Shown here in pieces: positions 55,107 through 64,000 of a stretch of 64,000 bases of DNA. A program made the position numbers and the translations under genes. The notes under the pieces were generated by a model. The model did not search any database. It saw nothing but the letters and a program-made list of their open reading frames with translations, and was not told the origin of the DNA. Source of the stretch: Populus alba. Lineage: Eukaryota > Streptophyta > Magnoliopsida > Malpighiales > Salicaceae. The DNA is taken from NCBI RefSeq assembly GCF_005239225.2, contig NC_133295.1:3100001-3164000 (forward strand), read 5' to 3'. The number at the start of each line of letters is the position of its first letter. The stretch's first letter is position 1.

Positions 55107-56321
55107 TGCCCATTATCAATAAATATTCTTAAAATGCCCCTCCTACATGTCCTTACATTAATTAAATAATCACATTCATTCAAATCCAAACATTAAATGC
55201 TGAGTTGGTTTGGCATGCTGGTGGAACACATTGTTTCTTTTCTCTCATCTAATCTAAGATTAAGTTATCTTGAATTGTCTATTTACACTATAACTCAATT
55301 ATAAAATCATGATAAATATAAATGTTGCCATTTTGCTGATGAATTGAGGTCGATGTATTGCTATTTTATGAGTGAATTGGAGCGTAGATACATAGCTAAA
55401 AATAATCTAATTAATCCTATATTATAGAAAGAAAAAAAAAAGAGTAGTGGATCCTACCTAAAAAAAATATGCATTTCTTCATGCATTTTTTTTTAAATAC
55501 CCATGCTGCATTACCACACACATATTAGTTCTGAACACATGTTGGATGTTACAATTATGATTTAGGGCTGTTTGATTTGGATAAAAATTATATTTTATGA
55601 TTTAAAAAAAATTAAATTTTTTATATTTTAAAATCCTTTTAAAGTGTTTATATTAAAAATATTTTTTTTAAATAAAAATTATTTTAATATATTTTTAAAT
55701 AAAAATATTTAAAAATAAACATAATTATATTTTACAAATATCTCTATAATTGCTATTATTAGATAGAATGTACGTTCTATTAAGTTAATTGTAGCTCATT
55801 GTTAGGCCACCGTTAGTGACCTTTTATGCTTTGAAAAAAAAAAAAGTTGAACAATTTTTAAAAAAATGAGATTTGCAAAGAAGGTTCGTTAGAGATTGAA
55901 GTCTGTTTGAAACGTGATTGGAATTGTTTTTAAATTATTTTTTATTTAAAAAATAATTTTAATATTAGTATATCAAAATAATTTTAAAATATTAAAAAAT
56001 TATTAATTTAAAATAAAATAAAATAATTTATTTTTAAAAAAAATACTTTTAAAAATACAAAACAAACGTAACTTTTAATATTTAATAAAAACAGTAGTAG
56101 TATATTTGTTCTGTACATATAGCAATTTTTTTTTTCTTTGTGATAGAGGATTGATGAGTGAAGAACCTTCTTTCCAGCATAAGACTTTGCGAAATAACTT
56201 AACTTGGTTTCACGTTATTTTCAACAACAATGGACATTTCTTCATGCATTTATGCATTTTTAGAATTAATGAATAAAAATATACTTGGATACAAAGTAAG
56301 AAAAAACTACAATATAACAAC

Positions 56322-56367
<46 letters not shown>

Positions 56368-56509
56368 TGATAACATAAAGAACAAACAAGTATCTTATTT
56401 GTCATGCCTCACTTCTTCATCATAAACATATTCTTCGTCGTCTTCTTCAACTCATCATCCCATCCAAAACCATTTACACAGAGCTTTGATATAATTTTTC
56501 ATTCCTCTT
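55107..56509. other. intergenic DNA, partly duplicated
   Basis: 55107-55440 matches 30634-30965. The rest is AT-rich dispersed repeat (55560-55735, 55905-56075) and a (TA)n run at 56322-56362. No gene seen. Confidence 0.55.
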
Positions 56510-57465
56510 GTTTTATTCATTGCTTTAGCCACTCGTGCCAAAGAATTGTACCAAAGATTCCATGAAGCAGACGAGACGTGTTTTGTTCACCTATATTGAT
56601 TGCACTTACTCTTCTTCTTCTTCTTGTTTTTTTTTTTTTTTTTAATCCATGTCTACAAAAATAAAATAATTTAACAAAAGTTCATATAATAATAAAGAAA
56701 TTTCAAATTAATTTAGAAATATACACATTATGCCTAATAAAAAAAATGCAATACAATATCGGGTCCTTTTAGGGTCACTGGAGATGGAGACTTATATGGT
56801 CGTTAATTTTAAAATCTATAAAATTAATCGAGGTACATGTAAATTGGTCTAATTACTAACATCAATCTAAAAAATAGAAGAATGCAATACAATATTATTC
56901 TCATTGATAAAATAAAGTCTATTACTCATAATGTAAACTTGGTTAATAGTTTACTGATGGATTCGAGTGGATATTATATATTAAAGAAATTGAGGTAGGT
57001 CGCGAACTAAATCTACACTTAAATTGATAGAAGAACTTGGTTATTCAATTGTTTATACGACAATTAAGTCCTTTTGATGATTGATTTCGGCAATTTTATT
57101 TAGCCATGTCATGCTATAAGTTTTAGAATTGTATATATTGGACCCACAAATCATCGTACCTTAAAGACTATATTTATAACATGACAACGTGGCGAAGTCG
57201 CATTAATGTGTATTTCGATTAGTTTTCGTTTGTGGTTTTAGACTTTTTAAAAAAATATTTTTAATATAAAAAATATTAAGTTGATATTTTTTTAAATATT
57301 AATATAAAAAATTATTTTAGTTTATTATTAATTGCTTTAGCCACTCTTGCCAAAAGAATTGGACCAAAGGTTGATGATGACCTATTTTGGTTTCAAAGCT
57401 TCCTCGACTAAGATTCCATGAAGCAGACGAGACGTGTTTTTGTTCACCTATATTGCTTGCACTTA

Positions 57466-57472
<7 letters not shown>

Positions 57473-57506
<34 letters not shown>
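57473..57506. repeat. (TC)n microsatellite
   Basis: About 17 TC units; the sister position at 56610-56642 is a CTT run followed by poly(T). Confidence 0.9.
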
Positions 57507-57507
<1 letters not shown>

Positions 57508-57975
57508 ATCCATGTTTACAAAAATAAAATAATTTAACAAAGTTCATATAATAATAAAGAAATTTCAAGTTAATTTAGATATATGCACACTATGCCTAAC
57601 AAAAAAAAATGTAATACAATATCGAGTTCCTTTAGGATCATTAGAAGTTTATATAGTCGTTAATATCATAACTAGTAAAATTAATCGAGGTACATACAAG
57701 CTGATACAATTACTAACATTAATCTAAAAAATAGAAGAATGCAATACAATATTATTCTCATTGAAAACAAATGGAAAACATAATGTAAAATAAAGTATAT
57801 TACTCGTAATGTAAACTTGGTTAATAGTTTACTGATGGATTCGGACGGATATTATGTATTAAAGAAATTGAGCCAGGTCGCGAACTAAATCTGCACTTAA
57901 ATTGATAGAAGAACTTGGTTATTCAATTGTTTTTACTACAATTAAGTCCTTTTGGCGATTGATTTCGGCAATTTT

Positions 57976-58169
57976 TTTTTTTGATTTACGTGGGTGTCTG
58001 GGCCAGCTTGCGCGCACCACGATTAATCCTACAGTTCACTAAACATCCTGCAAACCCAGTGAGCATGTAAAGCACCGCGGGGGTGATAGGCGTGCACGGT
58101 GAGGTTTGAACCCAGGATGCAGAGGAAGGGAACAAATCCTTTCAACCACTGAGCCAAGACCTCAAGTGC
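57976..58169 (-). mobile_element. tRNA-derived SINE
   Basis: About 194 bp between two copies of TTGATTTCGGCAATTTT (57959-57975 and 58170-58186), a 17-bp target duplication of LINE type. On the minus strand it starts near an A-box-like TGGCTCAGTGGTTGA, has a B-box-like GGTTCAAACC about 40 bp later (58103-58112), and ends in a poly(A) tail. The first copy of the surrounding tandem duplication (near 57090) lacks it. Confidence 0.85.
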
Positions 58170-58289
58170 TTGATTTCGGCAATTTTATTTAGCCATGTCA
58201 TGCTATAAGTTTTAGAATTGCATGTATTGGATCCCCAACGTGGCGAAGTCGCATTAATGTGTATTTCGACTAGTTTTCGTTTGTGTTTT

Positions 58290-59090
58290 TAAATTTTTTT
58301 AAAAATATTTTTAATATAAAAAATATCAAGTTAATATTTTTTTAAATATTAATATAAAAATATTATTTTAATATATTTTTTAAATAAAAAATTATTTTAA
58401 CCACAATTTTACACAATCATATGTACTGTAGTAATTAATTAATCAAGTTTTTCCATCAATCAATTTAAATGTAATTTATTAGCCTATTTGAAGTTATTTT
58501 TTTATGAAATTTTAAATTTTTTTTATTTTAAATTAATTTTTTAATGTTTTTTTTTTATCATTTTTATGTGATAAACATCAAAAAATAAATTTCTAAAACA
58601 AATTGATGCATTTCTAAAAAAATAATATTTTAAAAAATAACTACCAAAAATATTTCCAAAACATCCCCAACCTCTATTTATTTAATGTAATATATCCACC
58701 CGAATCCATTAGTAAAAACTATTAATGAAATTTATTGATTGTATCTCGTGTTCTTTGACCCTTTCTCCTCCTTTTTTGAGTCATCTCAAGAACAAACTTA
58801 ATGTAAATTTGCTTGGCGCATTTGGGAGAGTAACTCTTGTGAGCGTTGGCCTCAAAATTATAACTTGCAAAAATGAAAAATGAACAAAAGAGCAGATGCC
58901 ATGAACATCGATCAAGAGGATGGATCGTTGCAAACTTGATAGTTCACCACAATCAAAAGCATATTCATTGCAGGAGAAGTCAATACAAGTGTCCTTTTCT
59001 TTTTCTTTTTCTTTTTTATAAACGAGACAATACAAGAATCTGCCATCCTTAAATTATTCCCACTTTTTTATAAACGAGACAATACAAGAA
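58290..59090. other. AT-rich intergenic DNA with duplicated block
   Basis: 58770-58930 matches 26145-26300 and 44680-44840 (GAGTCATCTCAAGAACA, TAATGTAAATT.GCTTGGCGC). Two copies of CTTTTTTATAAACGAGACAA near 59012 and 59065. No gene. Confidence 0.55.
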
Positions 59091-60149
59091 TCTTTGGAGA
59101 TGAGAGTTTGTAACACTTGTTGACAAACTAAAGGATCTTTCACCTGGTGGTGGTCATTGTCACGACCTCTCTCATGTTTGGGTATTTTTCTGCATGGAGC
59201 AACCCAGTGAGACTTAGAAGATTGGTAAATAGATCTTCATCTGGAACGTCTAGTTTAAGAATGATGAATGTAGCTTATTTTGGAGTATAAAAGTGTGGGT
59301 GCATCTTATTGGCATGTCACTTTGTCATGTCCCTTCAGGATGGAACTAGAGTTGTTTATAAGCTCCTACTTGTGCTTTCCCTAGAGTTTGATGTTGTAGA
59401 GATTAAAGGGTTTCAAGATGTTGTTGGATGGTGGTAGCAACATCATTAAGCATCTATTTTTTTTGGGATAATTGTTGGAGATCCAAGAGAGCTGGATCTC
59501 ATGTGAGGAGTTCAATAACTCTTTCGTGTCCTGGAGTTTTGTTTGCCATAAAAGGGATTCTTGTGAGAGTGAAAGAGAATGAGAGGGAAAGAACAAGTTT
59601 TTTTCCATAAATGTTGAAAGAAGAACGAAATTAATCCTCATTTTCTAGCAAAGATAGGAGGAAAGTCTTGTAATCCCTGGAAGCGTCCTTTGCAACTGCC
59701 TAATCAAGCATTTATTAAAGAGTTTCAAGATGTTGTTGGATGGTGCTTTCCCAAGTATTTATTTATTGACTCACACTCTTACAGTACATTTAAAATATTA
59801 TGAATCCATGGTCATTATGTTTGTAGAGTTATTATAAGCTCAAACTATCCTATTCTAACAAGAATTCTCTAAATACTAGTAACACAAGTATTCTAAATAA
59901 CTAGTTAAATAATGATTTTAATTAAATTGTTTAACACAAATCCTTTTACATTAAAGATTTGTATTTAGACTAAGATTTTAGCTTAATCTAACAATCTCTC
60001 ATTTAAAGAGCAAACACCCAGTAGTTTTATTAGCTTTATAAATGACTCCATGTGTTCTTGTAGATCTCATTGTAGAAAAACTGACATTACAGTGATTGAT
60101 TCTGGTCGGCCATTTCATCAAGCTCGAGGTCACATGCTGCCTGATACGC
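59091..60149. other. unidentified low-AT stretch, possible old transposon
   Basis: Richer in G+C than its surroundings, with an internal repeat (TTTCAAGATGTTGTTGGATG at 59410 and near 59727). No domain recognised on either strand; it lies next to the LINE remnant and may be part of the same or another element. Confidence 0.35.
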
Positions 60150-60918
60150 ATCCTTAATTTTGAGGCTCGTTGTATTGCTACTTACGAAGGCAGGCATCCT
60201 TCTTTGTTTCCATACTGACCACATTGAAAGCAAATAAGGTGTAGACCTTCATGGACACTTCTACGAGAGGCCTCCTCCTCAATTTGAATTTTGACAGTAG
60301 TAGAGGTTTCATAAGGTCTACTTCCACACATATTCTTGCAAAATTTCCACTGGTGCAAATTGAGGTTGCCTTGTCCACCTTCAGTGTCTTACAAATAGTG
60401 TCCCCCAATTTTCCACACAAAACAGCATTAATTATCGTGATACTTCAAAGCCAAATCTGGAAGTCTCACCCACACAGCAATTTTATCAATCATGGCTTCA
60501 TTCGGATCAAAATTGGGATGCCATTGTTTTACTGTGAGATAATGGTCTGCCACCATCCCAGGACCCTCAAAAAGATGTAGTCATGATCATCAGAACTGGA
60601 AAAGTTTGCAAGGAAGAAATCGTTTTCCAAATCCATGACTAAAGAACCCTGAATCTTCCACAAAGTTTAGAGTCTTTTCAGTAAAACAACTTGCACCCAA
60701 CTCTCCTCCCCATGGCTGATTATTAAAGTTTGACACCAAGGTTCCCTAATCTGCTGTTTTTCCTCAACAGATAATTTGATTAGTGGATAGTCATCCTCCT
60801 CATCATCAGTAATATATTTTTCCCTCAAACCATCTTCAGCCATCTTCTTATCCAAATAAGAAGCACCAACAAAGAGTGTCCTTATATATGTAACCACCAG
60901 TAACTTCTTGTGCATCAC
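60150..60918 (-). pseudogene. LINE ORF1-like (DUF4283) remnant
   Basis: Minus strand. From about 60843 it reads MAEDGLREKYITDDEEDDYP, then QTLIISHGEESWVQVVL and, after shifts, SLVMDLENDFFLANFSSSDD, KIAVWVRLPDLALKYH, KTLKVDKATSICTSGNFARI, CVEVDLMKPLLLSKFKLRRR, and a zinc-knuckle-like CFQCGQYGNKEGC in the next frame. This is the DUF4283 layout found in ORF1 of plant LINEs. At least three frameshifts. The knuckle has Asn where His is usual. No reverse transcriptase is visible. Confidence 0.75.
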
Positions 60919-62176
60919 TCAGTCAATTCTAAACTCGCAGCATCAACAGTAGGTTGTTGTCCTGAATATCCACCTTTGTTCTTTTGGTCTATCGAGTCAA
61001 AAGATCTGCTTCCTCAGCTGAGATATTCGCTGGTTTTCTAGAGAGCATGCCTAACTCTAATGGCTGTGGTGATATAAGAACCAAGTAATTGTCTCATTGA
61101 CTTTTTTCACAAACAGTTGGGGAGCATTCAAGAAACGAAGAGCGGCCAGCTAACGAAAATCTAGGACCATAGATTTTCTCTCCAACGCGCAAAGCATCCG
61201 AGGAAAATTAAAGGGCCGAAAACAATCGCGCGATCATTCTTTTTCTCATCTGATTAAAAATTTAAAACTAATGAATAAATAAAACAAAATCGTAATGATT
61301 TTTTTGTGTTCAATTCAATACTCATGCATGTATGCATATAGTGTCGACCTCTCTGGAGGGACTGTAATCCAACGTAAATATTCCAATAACTTTACTTTTG
61401 CGCATGGAAGACTAAAGAGTCCCCCTTCCTTATTCATGCATGTGTGCATATAGTCAAACCCTATGGATTGACTATTTCTTTCGACATTTTACGTTTTGCA
61501 AGCCCAATAATAGATGAAGATCTCAGTTTCCTTAGGGTAAACTGTGTTATTAGCGCTATCCCTGTAGCTTGTCATACAGAAGTTTTTTTTAAAAATAATA
61601 TCTAGATTATTGAAAAAATATTTAGAATCCTTATTAAATTTTCATCTGAAAATAATGACCGACTCGCTAATTAATCCCATGTGCAATATTCTTATGTGTC
61701 AAAAGTGTTAGCCATGTCACCTGGCGGCTCCATATCAGCAATTTTTGTGGTTACTTCAGGTAAGGGGGGGAAAAAAAAAACACAAGGCATTTGTGAAAGT
61801 GAAATCACAGAAATGAAAATACCATTTTACTAAACCAAGTAATCAGAAAAGTCTTCCTTCAGAAAAAGATAGAAGAGAAGACAGAAGCTACAGTGTCTTC
61901 AACATTACTGTAGCAAGAACAAGAAAAGGCTCACACAATTCCGACGGCTTCCCTGCTCGAGAAGTCTTGGAAAGAATGCAGTCATCTTATCCAGGCTTCT
62001 CTGATAGGGCTTCTAGTTCTTGAAAATACGTAAACATCATCACCTATAGTATATTACATAGGCGTGGCAACTATATATATATATATATATATATATATTA
62101 CCAGCTAGCCATAAATTAATGCCAGGCTAGCTAGCTAGCTTGTTGCCAATTTACTAGCTAAAATTAGAGTTTTCAT
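60919..62176. other. LINE leader, intergenic DNA and B3-6 3' flank
   Basis: 60919-61250 may be the untranslated leader of the LINE. 61340-61500 has two related pieces with CATGCATGT.TGCATATAGT. 61680-62035 is a module D copy (CCTGGCGGCTCCATATCAGC, GAAGTCTTGGAAAGAATGCA). A TA run at 62072-62099 precedes the B3 stop. No gene seen. Confidence 0.5.
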
Positions 62177-62551
62177 TCATGGAAATGGGGCTACGATGGC
62201 TGAATACCCAAAGATAACCCCAAATATCTTGATTTCCTTTTCAGCTTCAACCCTGTAGAAAGGCGTTGCCGGACCACCTTGGTCTTTCTCCTTGAAAAAC
62301 TTGACCCTGTCACCAACTTTGAGCTCCTTGTGGCGAACGAATGCAAGCCAGCCCTGTGAGAGAACTGGCTTTGGGTGTCCTTTCTTGCGAGTAGAGCATT
62401 GAAAGGTCCAGACGAAGCCACTCTCATCTATTGCTGGAAAATCTAGGACATGGCTGCCTTTAAGAGATGGGAGAGGCTTGAAACACTTAGTAGGCAATGA
62501 GAGTCTCTTGTGAATATCCGTCTTGGTTAGCAACTTTGAGAACTCTGCCAT
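62177..62551 (-). CDS. small single-B3-domain protein, beta type (B3-6)
   Basis: 124 aa, intronless. Same layout as B3-4: FSKLLTKTDI, KRLSLPTK, DESGFVWTFQCS, PVLSQGW, LKVGDRVKFF, YRVEAEKEIKIFGVIFGYS. An upstream in-frame Met would give 148 aa, but I choose MAEFSKLL at 62551 because every paralogue starts there and because the longer start lies between the TATA box and that site. The TATA box is about 47 bp before the start. The C-terminal motif is KIFGV, one residue from the KLFGV form of the known B3 repression motif. Confidence 0.87.
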   Translation of the reverse strand: MAEFSKLLTKTDIHKRLSLPTKCFKPLPSLKGSHVLDFPAIDESGFVWTFQCSTRKKGHPKPVLSQGWLAFVRHKELKVGDRVKFFKEKDQGGPATPFYRVEAEKEIKIFGVIFGYSAIVAPFP

Positions 62552-62597
62552 TTCTACTTTTTTTTTTGCGTGGTTTCTGGCGCTATGGGCAACTATA

Positions 62598-62605
62598 TTA
62601 TATAG
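62598..62605 (-). promoter_or_regulatory. TATA box of B3-6
   Basis: Minus strand CTATATAA, about 47 bp before the chosen start codon. The region behind it lacks the tandem repeats seen at B3-4. Confidence 0.55.
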
Positions 62606-64000
62606 ACTGGGGATAGATGACAAGTCAATTAAGTCAAGAATATTAAATTAAAATAGTCGGTGTGTAAGATGTGACATTAGAAGCCACCTCATTCGTGGCA
62701 ATAGGAAGGGCACCAGAAAGGATCGGCAGAATTTCTGTCACTTTTTTTTGAATCTAAAAATCAAATTTTTAAGTGTGTGTGTATAACAATTAAAAACTAA
62801 ATTTATAAATAATATGATATTTTTTATTTTTTATAATTTTTAAAAAGTGTTTTTTTTCCAATATAAAAAGAATATATTTTTTTGAAAATCAAATTAAATT
62901 TTTCTTTGAATGGAAAATATTTTTTTATTGATAGAAAAATATTTTTTATTAACTAAATTTTATAATAAAAAATAAATTTAAAAAAATAAAAAAATGATTT
63001 TTTAAAAATTACTTTACAGAAACAAACATACCTCAAAGAAGACTTGGAATTCAGAGTACAATCTTCGCGTTTTTAAGTCGAATTCAACCACCACCGCTTC
63101 CGGGCCACAGCTAACATCTCGCTTTCTCACAATTTCTTCGTCAACGTTATCTTTGCGATCTACAGAGAAACAAAAACGCCATAACCAAAGACTTCTATGT
63201 ATCAAAGACCCTGTAATACATGCGGTCGTCTATCACTATCAACCAAGAAAATTTGTTTTCAAAGGGATGGAATGGGGATTTTATTTGTAAAATTATCACA
63301 GTAAATATAAAATTGTGATGTAACTCCACAGTTTAAAAAAAAATCAATGAAATAGTATATTTTGATACTATCACGCTTTTAAAATGTAAAATTTAGTAAG
63401 TATTGTGTTTTTTTAAATTCGAACTCATATCAAAGAAAATTATAGTTAATACTGCAGTTCACCACAATGATATTTAAGTATATGTTATAATTTTAAAATG
63501 TAATATTATTGAAATATGATGTTTATAATCTGCAATATCATCAAATTATAATATTTCATTAAAACGTTTTTATCATGTGTTATTTTTTTTTCCCAAGTAT
63601 ACAATTTATCCGTGGAATGATAGGCGGCACGTCGAAATGGGTCGTTATCGAAGGAAAGCAAGGTTTCAGTGCTTGAAGTTTCAATTAATTGTGAGTTTAA
63701 TCTCTTCGTTAGTATGGAACCCATTTGAATGCCTTCGGGTTGAACCGAAAGGTAATGACTTAATTGCTAGTATCAAGATCAATGGCAGCCACTGGATGGA
63801 TGGATGGATTTAATTCTAACCATTTAAATTTAGAAACGATGCACTTGTACTTACCTGATGAACCAATTCTCTCCTTCAAATATACACATTTGAGACAATT
63901 CATGGTATTTTAACACTTCAATCCACTTATTTCATTTTTAATCCTCGATTCCAATATTATAGAAAGAGGGAGGAAGCAGTGACAGAGAAAGTAGTCAAGC
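62606..64000. repeat. upstream flank, modules E and F, and window end
   Basis: 62640-62745 matches 47690-47800. 63030-63270 is module E (CACCACCGCTTCCGGGCCAC). 63590-63665 is module F (CAATTTATCCGTGGAATGAT). 63800-63930 matches 31895-32010. No gene supported; the plus-strand frame at 63577-63813 is not preserved in other copies. Confidence 0.6.

Larger units (their letters stand above)
56510..58285. repeat. tandem duplication, two copies of about 0.8 kb
   Basis: Copy 1 about 56515-57240, copy 2 about 57330-58290. Shared text: GATTCCATGAAGCAGACGAG, CGAGGTACAT, GATGGATTCG, TTAAATTGATAGAAGAACTT. Copy 2 is longer by a (TC)n run (57473-57506), a short insertion near 57365 and the SINE at 57976-58169. 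No coding region. Confidence 0.8.

Noticed and set aside
58101..58157. possible tRNA gene
   Set aside because: A- and B-box motifs are present but there is no cloverleaf; target duplication and poly(A) tail show a SINE.
62552..62623. 24-residue N-terminal extension of B3-6
   Set aside because: Not present in any paralogue, and it would place the start codon almost next to the TATA box.

Overview
The window is plant nuclear DNA: AT-rich, with intron-bearing gene fragments, LTR retrotransposons, a hAT transposon, MITEs, a SINE and a LINE. A woody eudicot of the Populus/Salix type is my best guess. That rests on the overall repeat style and is inference only. A run of exactly 500 N (11911-12410) marks an assembly gap.

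The host genes are a same-strand (minus) cluster of very small genes that encode little more than one B3 DNA-binding domain (122-124 aa). Six are intact: 2250-2624, 5155-5523, 29621-29992, 35076-35450, 41596-41964 and 62177-62551. Three are broken: 37832-37951, 46869-47169 and 53478-53747. Apart from the divergent first copy they fall into two subfamilies. I call them alpha (122-123 aa, N-terminal motif SKTLSVPTK) and beta (124 aa, motif KRLSLPTK). They alternate alpha-beta along the DNA. The sequence between them is also repeated, giving a tandem unit of about 12 kb: alpha, promoter minisatellite, shared noncoding blocks, a DUF155-like gene fragment, beta, several unidentified modules, next alpha. 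Most of the window is copies of this unit at different stages of decay and transposon invasion.

Insertions into the units, left to right: (1) a 14.4-kb Ogre/Tat-like Gypsy element, minus strand, 6874-21245, with near-identical 2.6-kb LTRs, a TCCTC target duplication, a tRNA-Arg-type primer site, a polypurine tract, an extra ORF upstream of gag (DUF7745-like plus coiled coil), broken gag-pol, and a 108-bp-period array of small inverted repeats in its 3' untranslated region; (2) a hAT transposon, 21714-25963, with terminal repeats and a near-perfect 8-bp target duplication; (3) a hAT-type MITE, 42892-43249; (4) a small TAA-flanked MITE, 48909-49117; (5) a truncated Copia element, 50993-53476, with a solo Ogre/Tat-type LTR inside it (51406-53025); (6) an LTR fragment, 54440-55106; (7) a tRNA-derived SINE, 57976-58169, inside one copy of a local tandem duplication; (8) a LINE ORF1 remnant near 60150-60918. 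For many of these the paralogous unit supplies the empty site within the same window.

The most interesting signals are the hairpin array of the Gypsy element, whose stems differ by paired changes while the loop stays constant; tandem repeats that have grown independently just upstream of the TATA boxes of B3 paralogues; and a scrambled inverted copy of B3 sequence inside the Copia LTR next to the pseudogene it came from.
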